Positions 25,194 through 39,226 are shown, counted from the first letter of the stretch. The stretch: DNA of 64,000 nucleotides from Synchiropus splendidus (GCF_027744825.2 NC_071337.1:12587031-12651030); one strand, 5' to 3'. Numbers and translations are program-made. The notes: generated by a model from the sequence alone, not told the origin.

Positions 25194-28115
25194 CCATCAT
25201 TTTAATATCGCTACAGTATTGTGCAATAAAGTATTGCAATTTTTGAGCGTATCAACCTTTTCTTGCAGCCCTAGTAAACACTCACTTATAGCATGTATCC
25301 TCCTCTGCCCATGCGGTGCCTGTCTCTCCCAGTTCCCACTCATTTAGCGTCTGATCGCTTGTGAAGCGACGTAGACACTTGGTCCTAATTGCGGTTCAGA
25401 CTGCCGTTGGTCATTATGTCTGTCAGCGTGATGGGATTGTGTACGTCTGGTTAAATGAGGGTGTAAACACAACCGCGCGCACGCCCGCTTGCACATATAC
25501 ATGTGGACAGTTTTGGTGAAGATTGTGTCTCGGGTAATTGGTGGGAGAGCATCCAAAGGGACCGGCCCGCCTTCGCCCGCAGCCCCAGCTGCCACCGTCA
25601 ATGAGGAGGCTCGTGGACATGAAGTGGCCCCGGAATGATGATGCCGATGTCCGCTCGGCTCTTGGGCCTGGTTGATGAGCGCAGAGGCGCCCAAGCAATT
25701 TCACTGTTGTTCAGTGCATAAATATTGCATTTCTGGTTTTGTTTGTTGTTGTTGTTTTCTCTTATCACTTCATCATTTATTGATTTAAGTGTATTGTCCA
25801 TAACAGGGCAAATATTGCAAGTGGAACAGGTGCAGAAAAAGAACAAAAAAAGACCGTAAAAAAGGAACAGATGACCGACCCTGATTCGAGTCGAGTCAAA
25901 ACCTCAGTCCACCAGATCAATTGAAAACAGAGCAGACATCTGATGTCCAAAGACGGCGGGGATCGGCTTCAACCCTGTCAAGCTGAAAGGACCAAAAGGA
26001 AACAGTGTTCTGCAAAACTACTGGGGAAAAAAACAAATCCAAAATACTATGAGGCAAAAAAATCGACAAACAAATACAAATAAATACAAGTGAACTACGA
26101 AGACAGGATGATGCCGTGATGCTCACCCCAGCCATGGAAAGCCTCACCCTTCCTTGTCAAGTTAGATGTGCACACAATTTGGAACAAAGTTAGAATCAAG
26201 ACAAAAGCATAAGCATCAATTCTAATTCTAATGTCAAATATCTGGGGAAATAGAAACGTATGTATAACATCAGGTGTGTGTTTGTGTGACGAATGATCCA
26301 AAATGCTCCTCATTCTGAGGAGAAATAACAGCCTGGATTCCCCCTGCTCTTTAGCGCCTCCAGTTTGTTTGATACAAAAAAAAAAAAAAAAAAAAGATCA
26401 TTAAGCACGAGACCGCCATGATCCTGATGGGACCGTTAAAATCCTGGGAGATCAGTTACATTAACATTTCACAATTCTGCCTTTTATCACGCACTCTTGC
26501 TCCGTTGAGATTCGGTAATAAGTACAGCAGCAAGTTCAGCCGCGCTCATGATTCATTATCCGACCAAGAGAAAATAGCCAGAAATGCCACATTTAAAATT
26601 AACGGTGCAGTTTTATTGGGCCGATAGTGATGCCATTATTTTCTTGCATGCACTTGATAGAATGCTTAAAACTGGATGTGATTTTTTATAGAAATTGATT
26701 CCGTGTCTCCCTCTAATACACTGTTAAGATCCCTGTTTTATGAAGATATATCCAGAGCCTGAAGACTTTAGGTATTTTACTGTAACAATAACCTTTCTTT
26801 TCAAGTGAAACTGTCAACATCTCAAGACTTCAAGAGGTCCACTTGCATACAAAACATATAAGCTGTACAAGCGGAGCGCTCTTGCCAACTAGTGTGGGCT
26901 GTATGAAAGTGAGGCTGAAGCGCGATGACAGCAGATGTGCTGCAGACTTTGGTGAAAAGTGCAGTGACACCCCCGCACGTGTTAGCTTGACTACGCCGCA
27001 TCTATTAATTAGGTAGATGTGAAGATCTTTGAAAATGACTTGCGTGATACGACGTAAACAGGGGTCCAAGATTCCTCTTGGCACCAACTCTTGAAATACC
27101 GCTCTCATTGTTCGGCGAGGAAAATACGGAGGTAATTCATTTGCCTGTTTGAAATGCAGCACTTCATTTCAGTGACAGTCAGCAACAATTGCAGCGACAG
27201 GGTGTCAGGTAACCCTGCTGCAAAGGAATAAAACACACTGACTGCTGGCTGATTTAGCTCTGAAGCCGTTTCGGGCCACCCCGCCCTCGCCTTCCCTCCC
27301 GTCAAGCTGCCGTCGTAAACATGGAGCCATAATGAAGATTCTTGTTAAGAACTATTGGTGTTTATTTCCTCTCTCCCCAAAGGAATCATTATCTTTGTTT
27401 GATGCAGCAAAGACTCTTCATTTGCATGGGCTTCTTATTTTGTTAATTTGTGTGAACATAATGAGCCTTAATGCTTAGCGCTTTACAGGACAAAGAGTCG
27501 ACACGTGGGCAACAATTTACAGAGCCATGATCAAAAGACGGTTCAGGCTGACCTCGTCTTTGTCTGTCGCCCGACACGTCACTAATTGATTCGCAAACAC
27601 AAAGCAGTAACCAGCGTTTGATCTCGACAAGACAAACAAGAACCCGGGACAATGTTCTGGGCGCTTATCGATTCCCTTCCTTGGCTCAGGTAGGCAGAGA
27701 GTTCAGTGGCGGTTTGTCCTAATTGAGGGGCCGTCAAGGTTAAAGGACCACATGCTGGTCAGGAATGAAACGGGCGACAGGGCTTTTGTGTGGGAAAACC
27801 ACTGCTAAGGAGCAGTGTAGTCGCAAACTGTGTCTACCATATATATACTGCAGGATACAATGACTTTTTATTTCCATAATGTCCATTATTAATGGACTCG
27901 TGGTCAGAAAGCTCTCCCAACAGTCGCCGTAAAAGTTCCCGAGCAACCACTATAATATCTTTTGAACTGTAAACCACATGTTTAATTCAAAGTTTTGTTC
28001 TCCTTTCCACACTGTCACTTTAATTTTATACTCTTAGCCCCTCAATGGTTGAGTTTGACGTCTCTGGTTTAGAGTCTGGCCGAAAGTTGAAGTGTTTGCA
28101 AAGATGTGTGGTTTA

Positions 28116-28387
<272 letters not shown>

Positions 28388-29365
28388 TAAGATCTATGAG
28401 GTTTATTCTGCAGTATAAGTCAGAATGACACTCCCATGTAATCTGGGGGGCAATGGAGGAACCGATTATGGCTCCGTTCCGGTTCATTCATGTCTACGAG
28501 ATCTGTTCCCGAGACTTTTGTAGGCAGGTCGTATACTGCCTACAGTAGTCGAGCATACAGTTTCATTTGTACACATGGATTAAAATACAATTTTAGTGCT
28601 TGAATGAATTTATAAATCTATGAAAATTATATCTTTTGTGAAACAATCTCCCTAATGCTTTTTGTTTGCTTCAATTTTTCATTTTAAAGTTTTTTTTTTG
28701 CAGTAATTTAAGGATTATAGGCAACCTGCATATTCACACCTTATTATTACTATTATTATTATTCTAACTTTTTACTCTAAAGTCTGTCCTTTTCCACAGT
28801 ATACCCCCACCAATGTTTCCTGGAACTGAACCCAGGATGTAATTTTATCCAATGTGATGTTTAGCTTTGCTATTTATTCTCCCACTGGCTCTGAGGCTTG
28901 TGAACAAGTGACCCTAAAAAGCAGTTTGTCGGCGTGATGCTGTTGCTGCTCCCCAGGTGCTGCAGCTCGATCAGTGCCGCTGCTTTGCTTTCTGTTTAGT
29001 CGTGGACTTACATGTTATCATCCCACTTTAATTTTATGTTACAGATATTTCTGGAGCATCAGTAGAAGTACTTGAAAAATGCATTTTGTAAGGATATATT
29101 CAATGCCAATAGGTGTGTCTTTTGTTGGTTTTTTTTTTTTATCTTCCTGTCATATTTCCCATTTGGACACACAAAGGTTTTTTTTTTTTTTCTTTTCCGA
29201 TCCATGTGCAACCACATTATCGTAGGCCCTATATGATTGATTCACTGGACTTATTTTAAAAGCTACAAGGGAAAAGAGCAGTTTCTGGATCAATGAAAAT
29301 GTGATTTTAAATGCACATATATTATGAATCTCTACAGAAATTGGGTCCATTGTGGGAAAAAAATG

Positions 29366-29473
29366 CAGAATTCTGACTGCAAGGTTCTGAGATTAAAGTC
29401 AGAATTGTCATTTCTGACTGTTATATTATCATTTAAAAGTCCTAATTTTGAGATGAAGCCAGAATCATGAGAT
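29366..29473. repeat. Degenerate minisatellite-like tract (CAGAATTCTGA words)
   Basis: CAGAATTCTGACT, TTCTGAGATTAAAGTCAGAATT, TTTCTGACT, AAAGTCCTAATTTTGAGAT and AAGCCAGAATCATGAGAT form a decayed series. The units are about 20-25 bases, of the GATTAAAGTCAGAATTCTGA type often found in fish genomes. Confidence 0.45.
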
Positions 29474-30330
29474 CATCTTTAAGGAGAGATCATTTTTCTG
29501 ATGGTGTAGCAGTGCACCACACTAGTTTATACGTAACGGAAACTCTAGTCCCTGAAATGAGCAGAATAGACACCCATAAGCAGACAAATTACAACGTCTT
29601 GGGAACGTTTTTATTATATATTTCTCATTACAAAACCATACTGACGTGGGGGAACATTCAATTTAATACAATGTGATGAAGGTTAGCTTCTACGCGTTCA
29701 TGTAACATGAAAAAGAAAAACAGTCAAGATGTGCCTCAAGATTTGTTTAGCATCAAAGGCATTTAACCTTTAAGCCAGTTTACTGACCCATTTCTAGGTC
29801 GCAGCGTTTTCTGCCCGCAGGAACGGGCCTACTTGGCTATTCACCACAAACATTTGGTTCCCTGCGTGTATTTCCAAGTCATCCAGCTATAATCTGCTTT
29901 CTCAGACACACTGGTGGTTTTTAACGTGACTCAAATTGACATACAAAGTTAAGTAGATGTGGCTGTACGTGGAGGCACAGAATGGTGGAAACATTGGATC
30001 TGGCTTCTTTGTACAGCTGCAAACTTTACTGAGAGAGAGAGAGAGAGAAACAAAAACGAAATGGGAGAGAAAGAGGCAGAACGAGGGACTCAGGCAAAAC
30101 ACAGATAACAGGATAATAAAAGTCAAAGATGCCCTCTGCTTTTACTGGTTGATTAGGATTTCCTGCTTATCTGAGATAACAGGAAATAATGCAGAGTGCG
30201 TGTCTGAGCGCACGTGCATTCAGCCGAGTGGATCGTTTTTCTTCTCCTCAGATTTGGTTCATTTGCCTCAAAACTGATCACTGGACCATTCTTTGTAATC
30301 GCACTGATGGTTACAAAACACCGACATGCT

Positions 30331-30495
30331 AGGAGATCACAACACAAATGCCCACAAGGAGATCACAACACAAATGCCCACTAGGAGATCACAACACAAA
30401 TGACCACAAGGAGATCACAACACAAATGCCCACAAGGAGATCACAACACAAATGACCACTAGGAGATCACAACACAAATGCCCACTAGGAGATCA
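30331..30495. repeat. 26-bp minisatellite, six units plus a partial
   Basis: The unit AGGAGATCACAACACAAATG plus six bases repeats exactly every 26 bases from 30331. The six-base end varies as CCCACA, CCCACT, ACCACA, CCCACA, ACCACT, CCCACT. The rest of the unit is invariant, which implies recent expansion. A partial seventh unit ends at 30495. Confidence 0.97.
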
Positions 30496-30514
30496 GATGA
30501 ATTAGCGAGGACAT

Positions 30515-30685
30515 GTCGTGGTGGGGCAACACAGTGGCTGAGATTTCCTCGGCCTGGAGTGGGTTAAGGTGGCGACAACTCTGTCCAAGTTGACTTTGAT
30601 GTTCTCCTCATGATCCAAACACATGGGCGGACTAATGGTAGTCAGGTCAAGTCAGTACGTGCATTGTACTGGACTGGCATCCAGC
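30515..30685 (+). repeat. Degenerate teleost dispersed repeat (sense), same family as 1891-2040
   Basis: GTGGGGCAACACAGTGGCTG, a TTCTCCTCATGATCCAAACACATG segment (30602-30625) and GTACTGGACTGGCATCC follow the order of the same tRNA-headed fish repeat in sense orientation, with heavy divergence. It begins 20 bp after the 26-bp minisatellite. Confidence 0.4.
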
Positions 30686-33600
30686 GGCTTCAGCCCAGCA
30701 CCGTGACAAATGTTAAGTGTGTCCATCCCACTTCACTTTTGTGGGAGCAGCCAAAGCAAAACAGCCCAGACTTCTCTGCCCTCAGAACCATCGGAGGGGT
30801 TACCAGGACAACTGAGAGACACTTTGTCATGTGTTTGCTCCTCTCATTAGGACGGAGGTGTCGAGGTGCCATTCGGACTGGATGCTCAGCCGTATACTTT
30901 TAATTCGCTGGTAAATAGAGACGAAGAATTGAGAACCATGGTTCAGAGATTAGAGAGCAGAGCCCTTACAGTACCTTTACATTAATCCAAGTTTCTTGGC
31001 TCATTGTTCAAATTATGAATTAGTATTATATTCTAGACATGAAAACATTGATGGCAGAAAACCATCACCAGCTCAAGTAGCTCACTACAGAAACAGCGAA
31101 CAACCTCTTTTCCATCGGACCTGTGGTCGTCCCATGTTTTTGTCCCTTGAATGGGCTACTGCAGTTCTCTATTATGTGAAAAAAAAAATCATCTTCAATT
31201 CTTTTTCATGATCACTGAGGGGAAGGTCATACAGAGGGCATTCTCTGTATTGGTTTATAAAGCTCTTCATGGTCTTGGTATTTTTCTGACTAGTATCTAG
31301 AATATAAGCGGTCTGACACCCTGCGCTTCTCAAGAAGCCATTTCTTAATCGATCGCGATGAAAAACGATGAAACTGTCTCAAATTTGTGTCTTATTTATT
31401 TATTATATATTTATTATTTTTATCACAAACATAAGACTCATCTTTTAAGTCTCGCTTTTATAAAAAAAAAAAAAATGTCATGAATTGCATGTCATCTGTT
31501 CCTTATCCCGTCTATTCCTATAATTCAGGACCTCTGCCTGTATTAATGCTGCCAGTATGAGCTCAGAGGAAAACTACATAAAATAATGTTAAAGACATAT
31601 ATAAGATATATTTCTGGAAAAATGAAAGAAAAAGGTAATAGATAAAACAATAAAAAAATAGATCTTCTTATGTTTAGGATTGATATTGAGAATATTTAAT
31701 TAAATATATATATCACATAAAAAGCATATAATCAAGTAACATATTTTAAGCATAAAATAATGTATTAAGACTTCTATCCTTTCTTATTGCCCTATATTAT
31801 TAAAGTAACAAAGACTCTTCTGTCCTGTGTTTTGGTCACTTACAACAGTCCCAGGAAACGTAACTGTTGTCACCTCTGTTTTCCCCTCCAGGGTTCACCA
31901 AGCCTGACACGATATTTCCCTGTTCAAACCGATGAATGCCAAGAATCAATTCATTCATATTTCTTTTTTATTTAAAACCCAACACATTCCTCAAAATCGT
32001 CGAAACCGTGTTCATGGCGTGTTCCTTCCTCTAATTGTGCCACCATCAAGGCTGTGATCTGGTTCTCTGAGATCTCAAAAATCAGCCCCTTGTGGAGTCA
32101 AATGTTTGCATGGCTGATGAATCACATTATTTAAGAGCGGCTCCCCTGCTGTTTTAAGTCGAACTCCAGCTGTGCTGTAATTTTAATGATCTGGCAAGAA
32201 AGTTTGTGAGTGATGAGATGTTTGGTTGTTCAACAACATGATTTTGACTCGAGATTGTCTGAAAAATGTTGTTCAGATCGCTGATATGAAACCAAACTTT
32301 TGGGTTTTTTTTCTCCTGTACTCATACTATTAGGGTTTGGCTCAGGTAAATCTATTGTCATTCGATGGAAAAACTTTTGAAGGACAATGTAATTTCCCTC
32401 TCTAATCTTATAATTATGAATAATACACCCATGGCAGCTTTAAATTACACTTTCAGCAATCCAAATAAGGTTTTAACGCGAAGGTGACAGGGACATCCTC
32501 ACTTTATTCAGGCTCAAACAAAGTATACATTAAGATTTCAGTCTGTCGCCGTGTCTGTTCAGTCAAACAGAAACAAGCAAAACTGACTAACTGGCGCTGC
32601 TGTTTTATCAGTCTCTGAGGCAGAGAATCCGGACGTGTCTAATGTACATTCAATAAATTTGACAAGCTGTTGGTTTGTGTGGAGTCCAACATTGGCCCGA
32701 CTTTCAACATTGAAGCAGCTGTGATGATTTACGTGGCTTTAACTAACGCGACTCTCTGCAACCATCTCCACAGTCATTACATTATACGAACTGGTTTGAG
32801 TTGGAAGATGTTCACGTTCACCCCACTGAGGCAAATGCAAAGGGCAACGCTTTCAGCAACCTGATGGATTGCTTTACTCACCTGCTGCCTGGAACTCCTG
32901 AACCAAATGGACCAAAGCTGTTTGGTGGATCTCCCTAGGTGGCAAAAGACAGACAATATGAAATATTTATAAGATGTTTTTCGTTGCATAGAAGGGAACA
33001 AAACATAATTGCTGGATATCAAGCAAGTCATTTGTGTCTCCCCAAAAGTCTTATGTGTATAGTCCCTTGCTACATTGTGTTACGGGTCTCAGGAGGAGGA
33101 CCAAATATTAGGTATTTGCGTGAAGTGGAATATAGTGGAGCGGTGAACAAAAGTGTCCCACGTTTTTCTCCAGATGAATTCTGAAGAGTTTGCACTATGT
33201 AATCTTAACAATGTAATCTTAACAATGTAATGTGGCATAAATCCCAACATAAATATCTATAGCTGAGTAGTTTATGTGTTGGTGACAGTGTGGAATAGTG
33301 TGGGCTAGATGGGACATAGCAGACACTTGGGCTGGGATGAAATGTTTTTGACCTGATTTATATTTAGTACCCGCCAATTGTTGCAGATTAGTTTATATTG
33401 CGATTCTTCCCTTATTCCTTGGACAAGTTGAATACACTTCTTGAAATAATATACATGTTTCTGGCATTTCTATATTAACTTAATATACAAGCGCAAGAAA
33501 CCTTCCGTCAGTTCAAGTGCTGGATTAAATAATTGATTTCCAACTCATTTCACATTACATTGTACATGTTAACCTTTGGAAAACGCGCTAAACAGGTAGC

Positions 33601-33892
33601 AGAAACAGCTGAGCACATTGACATCGACAATGTTGATCCACCAATGAGTCTTGGGTATACATTTGACATGTTTAGATTACAATGGATTTGTTATCTCGTG
33701 CTGGTCCCCCAGTGAAAATTCAACATGTCACCTCAACAACAGCGAAGACACTTGCTGTAAGACATGAAAGACAACCAATGATGTTCAAAGATCCACAGCA
33801 TACGTAAAAACACAACCGTGTCCCACATTGCATATTGAACAGATTATTTAGAAATATTAGATAGAATATACAATGAACTTGAGTAAAGAGTC

Positions 33893-34015
33893 TTGTTGGA
33901 GGTTACTGTTGTACAGCCTGACAGCACTGGGCAGGAAGGAGCGATAAAAATGCTCCTTCATGAAGCCAGTTTTGATCAGTCTCCCACAGAATGTTCTTGT
34001 TTGAGCCAGGTTTGA
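33893..34015. repeat. Dispersed teleost repeat fragment
   Basis: TTGTACAGCCTGACAGCACT, GGGCAGGAAGGAGCGATAAA and GCTCCTTCATGAAGCC resemble a dispersed repeat frequent in fish introns (TTGTACAGCCTGACAGC ... GGAAGGA ... GCTCCTTCA). The class is not known to me. Confidence 0.4.
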
Positions 34016-37000
34016 AAGTTGACCTCGAGTTGCCCCATCACAATATTAAAAAAATAATAGATTCACGAATATACTGACATTATTTTTAGACCATAAACTG
34101 TGCGATCTAAAGCATCACAACAGCTTGGCGAAGGAACAGTACTGAAAAAGGGCTGTGAGAACAGTAGGAATCAACAGGAAGTGCGCCGGCCACACCTGAA
34201 TTACTGTTGATCCAACTGAAATAGAACCTGGAGAGACAATGTCACGTCTCTATCGGTCATTTTTCATATGAAGATTTTAGCTCCCGAGCCTGTCGCTGAG
34301 CTTTAGTTTGAAAGTCAATTAGCTGGTCATTTAATTGAAATGCCATATTAGCTTTCCCAGCGACGACAGTGTGGTGTGTCCAAAATGACACTTCCAAATG
34401 TCAAGGCGATTAAATTCAATCAAGAGCCATTTGCGTCACTGTTGAAGTGTTTATTTAGAATGTTATTGCAATGACCATATTAAATGCCAATTTGGCTTTC
34501 AATATTCCTGCGTCCAGCTCTATAAGCGGCTCATGCATGGAATGGGGTGCGTACGCATTACTAAAAAAAGTGTCTTCTTTAAACCTCCAATAAAATAATA
34601 AAACAGATGGTGAATCTATTCTCGTGAAACAGGGTACATATTCCTGCAGGAATGATGGAGAGGGAAGCCAAACACCACCTATGAAGACTGATCCACACCT
34701 GGAAAGGATCTAAAAATATCTCTGGTGCTTTAAAGGAAAACAAATCTGGAGATGAACAATAAACATGTTGAAGGCATTTAGAAGGTTGAAGAACTTATTT
34801 CACTTATTCATAAACTTACAGTAAAGAGCTTTGATTATTTTAAGCACCGGAGGCCACAAGTCAAGCGAGATGGAAGACAAGCCCTTGGAGGCTATTTTTG
34901 TCAGATATCACTGAAAAGGCTTTACTCAGTGAGAGTAGGCTGGGAGTCCCAGGGCTCGTGAGTGAGTCGGAGTCAGGGCATCCATCTTTAGACAGTTCAC
35001 TGAATGAGGTTACATGCAGCACAGCAACATTGTAAGAGAGACAAAAGTGCCCAGGGACAGGTCGGGTCTTCACTTCCCTTGCTGTTGCTTCGCTTTAGAC
35101 AAATAATTGTGCTGGAGTTTAAAGCCAGTAATGATGTCTCTGACGTACCAGCGGACTTGGGGAATTTTGAGCCGTGTCTGATACAGCCGTTCGAGAAAAG
35201 TCCCACATTATATTCATTGGAGAGGTTTCAGGAAACCAACTAACATGTAAATACTAATAATTCCTGAAAAGCCGCTCAAGGAAAAGTGCTTTCCTCCCCC
35301 AAGCTGCTCATTTCCACCCACACCTTTTTGTATTCAATGTTTTCTCCAAGTTCTCAGAGGACAGCAGGCGGCAGAAGCATCACAGCTTTCCTACAACACA
35401 CACGTGACCAACTGGCTCTCACTCCGCAGATGGAAGGATGTTTGTCAGGTGGATTCTTGTGTCCAATGTTGACCCAGAAATGGGCCTGTGATAAGTGGCA
35501 GAAGTATTTAGGTTTGCAGTCATCTTTTTTTACTTAATATCTATTGTCTTGCAGTGTTTCTCATGAGTCAATACTATGTGGACTCAGTGGGTTTATTCCG
35601 CTCTGGAACAAACATACCCAGGCAGGCGCCTAAGACTTGGTCTCCGATGGTGGATGCGGGACCGCTAACTCTCTCACACACAGCTACAGCCGTTCGGAGA
35701 TGAGAGATGCGGAAAACGAGTGCATGAACGGAAGGACTTTTCGAAGCTAGCAATATGATCAAGTCCCTTTTTTATTATTCTGTTAAATGACTTTTTAATT
35801 ATCGTGACAGACCTATGTAGTAGTCAGCCTTCCATGTTGTATGTCGATGAACTCTATTGACTATTAAGAATAAAAAGAAGAGCAAATAAAGCTTTATTTA
35901 TAGAGTGGTTTTTCCTCATTGCATATGTCTCATCTCCTGTGGCGTTTTGTGAGGCTCCAAAAAAGTGGTAGGGATGAGAACACGATGTGACTTGAACTTA
36001 GTCGACGATATATGATCATTTTATACTGCATATTTATGCACAGTTTACAGCCATGTGTCAACATGCAATGCATAATCTCGACTTCTTTGTCATCGTGCTA
36101 TGCAAAAAGGACACCGTAGGAGCGCGACCATGTTCATGCAGCTTGAAAAAAAAAAGGAGTGAAGCAATTCAGTAGTAGCAAAGTTGTCTTTTTCTATTGA
36201 AGCATTTAGTTTGATGACAATTCTTTTTCATGCTCGTGGTGATATTTTATTTTTGTAAGAAAGACAACAAAATTGATTTGAAAGGTATGAAAATGAAAAA
36301 AAAAATGAATTGTCTAAGACTCGTATGCCTGAACATCCTTCACATGCCTTTAAAGGAGACTGGTATGGAATGATGGAATGGTATGAATGATCTAGCGTGC
36401 ATGCCAGCTACCGGCTGTGTTGGTCAGTCGCTCTATTATTATTGCATAAATACTCGCATGCAGAGTCTCTCTGGAGAGCCTCCACTTGTCTGATGAAATC
36501 AAATTCTCTGACTTGTTTCGTTCTGCCCTGACCCAGTTTGTCTCAGCAATCATTTACACTTTTCCACCTGGTCCACTCTCCACCCTTCTCACACAAAACA
36601 AATTCTCCATACACTGGAAGACATGGAGTCACGTGGCAAAGAGAGCAAAGCAAAGACCACCACAGGAGACCGAGGTGTTTGATTGGTGGGGGAAATAAAC
36701 AAATATCATCTTTGATGTTGGGACTTTTTTTTTTTTCTGAGTAGAACTGTGCACACCTTTCTGGAATAAGGCAAGAGCTGTGTGTTTGTGTGTGCGCAGT
36801 TTTTGTGAGCGCGAACTGAGGTGTGTTTATCCCTCAGGTAATGGTATTTCATCTCTTCCTGCATCGGTTCTGCCCTGTGGGGGGTAAGAGGTCTGTGTGT
36901 GTGTGTGTGTGTTTGGGAACATCCACACAGCTTCATAAGGCTAAAAGCTCAGGAAGTTTTCATGCCTTTTTTTTTTTCCTCCTGTGACGCTCTGACCAGA

Positions 37001-37423
37001 GTTTTCACGCTTCAAAATGTAAATTACTCCTTATTTGCAAGTTCAATGATTCTGTCTTAGCAACTGCTCAGAAATGAAACCCGCTGAGACTCGAGCACCA
37101 TGAACAGAATTCGATAATAAAACAGCATGACCTCCAATGAGCGGGGAACATGGAGAAGGTTGCAGTGTTGACAGTAATAATTTACGGCACACATTTAAAT
37201 AAGAATTGCGTACAACAAGGACTTCTTGTAAATAGCTTTGTTATGGAAATTAAATTATGCATCACCTCACACTTCAGCACCATAAGAACACATTTAAGCA
37301 AAAGCCCTTTGCCTGTATTTATCTGGCCCTCGTGAAGCCGTTGTGATGGTTCTGTTGTCAAAGTTTAACACCCTTGGTGCCTTCACTTATGTATTTTTGA
37401 ATTATTGCCATCGCTTAAATGTA

Positions 37424-37804
37424 CAGTGGACCCGGGGTTCCACTGTACATTTGTTTTGTTCGAAATCTGAATCGATTTTTCCCATTGAATGGAAAAAGAA
37501 ATAATGCTTTAAAATAGTCTTTTGTAGTAGTGAATGTAGAGTGTCTGCTGCAGGTGCGCTGTTCCTCTATGTGTGTGGCCGCTGCATGTGGGAGGGGTTG
37601 CCGAGTGAGTGACGTCTCTCCAGAAGTGAAGAGGTGCCCGGTGCGTGTCCAGCTCTGAATGTGCGCTTCTGTGCAGTTTGGCTGTGACAAAGTCATAAAC
37701 CAAGTCACGCTCTGTCCCAGACTTTTTTCGGGGGTGTTCGACTTCTGGATTTTCGTATGAAATCAGAAGCATGTCCGGGACGTTTTAAAACCGTGGTACC
37801 ACTG
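37424..37804. mobile_element. TA-flanked pogo/Tigger-like MITE, copy B (381 bp, internally deleted)
   Basis: The element begins CAGTGGACCCGGGG and ends ACCGTGGTACCACTG, with TA on each side (37422-37423 and 37805-37806). Its middle, about 37517-37724, matches 16403-16610 of copy A almost base for base. It lacks about 320 bases present in copy A, mostly the stretch before the right end. The left end is odd: the terminal CAGTGGA is followed 16 bases later by TCCACTGTA, making a small hairpin of two facing ends. Confidence 0.8.
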
Positions 37805-39226
37805 TAGTTATTCATGTAATAAGTAAGTAAAAAGTAATTTTCAAAAGTGTGTTTCCGCCATATGGTGCTCTTACATTATATTCAAAGCTCAGTACTATTT
37901 ATTCATTGAGGTTATGTAAATCATATATCTTTGAGTTTTCTGTCAATTTAATTACAGTTTCTTTTATCTTATCCTTTATTTATGTTATGTAATGCTGAAG
38001 GAGAAGGAGAATATTTTATGTTTCTAGTTCTAGACATTGTATATTTTAAATAACAGTGATTTGGATCAATCTCGGAAAATGTTCATATATTCATGTTTAC
38101 ACTCAGTGACTTCATTGACGTCATGTATTGGCCGTTGTATCACAGGGTGGTGTTTAACAATCACTGAATGTCTGTTGTGGTAGGACTGTGTGAGAATCTA
38201 TATATAGTATCATATTGTTGGTACTTCAGTCAGTGAAAGCCAATGCAGCAAGACAAGCCAAAATGAGCTCACTACCAGTATGAGTTCAGTATGTATAGAC
38301 GTTGGCAAACTGGAACAATGCATGCAGAAAAAAAAAAAATGGCTGGAGATAGTGTCTGATCCTGAATGTTCTGACACAGCGTTACGTTTTTTGGAAGCTG
38401 GATGTTTTTAAAATCTGGTGGTCATAATAGTGTGGTTCATGTGTGTGTAATTGTTAAACCATGAAAACAGTCACAGATACTCTGTTCTATGCTGTATGAT
38501 TCTTCACCATTTCATTCCTCCTTTTTTCAGTGGAGGCAGCGCGCTTTAGTGACTGGGAAGAAATATGAGCTAAATTGTTCACATAACATTAGAGGACTAC
38601 AATGCGAGTGCAAGACAGTCGATGTATTATATTGTCTTCATATTCATCACTTCTAAGTTGATTTATATTCACTGAAATCGTTCGTCTTTTTCTCGCTCGG
38701 TCTCCGCTGTCTTCACATGAACTCGGTGCACTTTCATCTCTTTCTCTCTGACTCCCAACAATCTCTCTTTTTTTGTAATATTCATTTAACACCCTGCCAC
38801 CACCCCATCTGTTTCCCTGTCAATTCTTCTATAAATGTCATTAATTCAGCGCTGATAACCGGCTCTGTTCCTTTCAACTCGTCCCAGCTCAGATTATAAT
38901 TATAACCATTATGATAATGTTAACGGTACAGTACAATATTCGGTTAAATCCCCCGGTTATATATCTCCTTTGAGCCGTTGCGGCTCCTGATCCTGGTGTC
39001 AAATTGTGCCGTTTCTGATCCCTTGACTTGATGTCTGTCTGTACTTATTACCCTGGTGACATGCTGGCGAGGTTCGCTGTGAAAAAAAGAGTGAAATGAT
39101 CCATTAAAATGTAAATAAATCCGCTTTCTTTGGGGCAATCTCTCTTTGTTTTGTTTTTTTACGACCTGAGAGAGGTCATACGCTCGAGGCTTTTTGTTAA
39201 TTTGTTATGCTGAGGGAAGCCAAATG

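Noticed and set aside
25344..25704. Overlapping minus-strand frames of 93-116 codons in GC-rich DNA
   Set aside because: No recognised motif, and the frames compete with each other. GC-rich composition explains the lack of stops.
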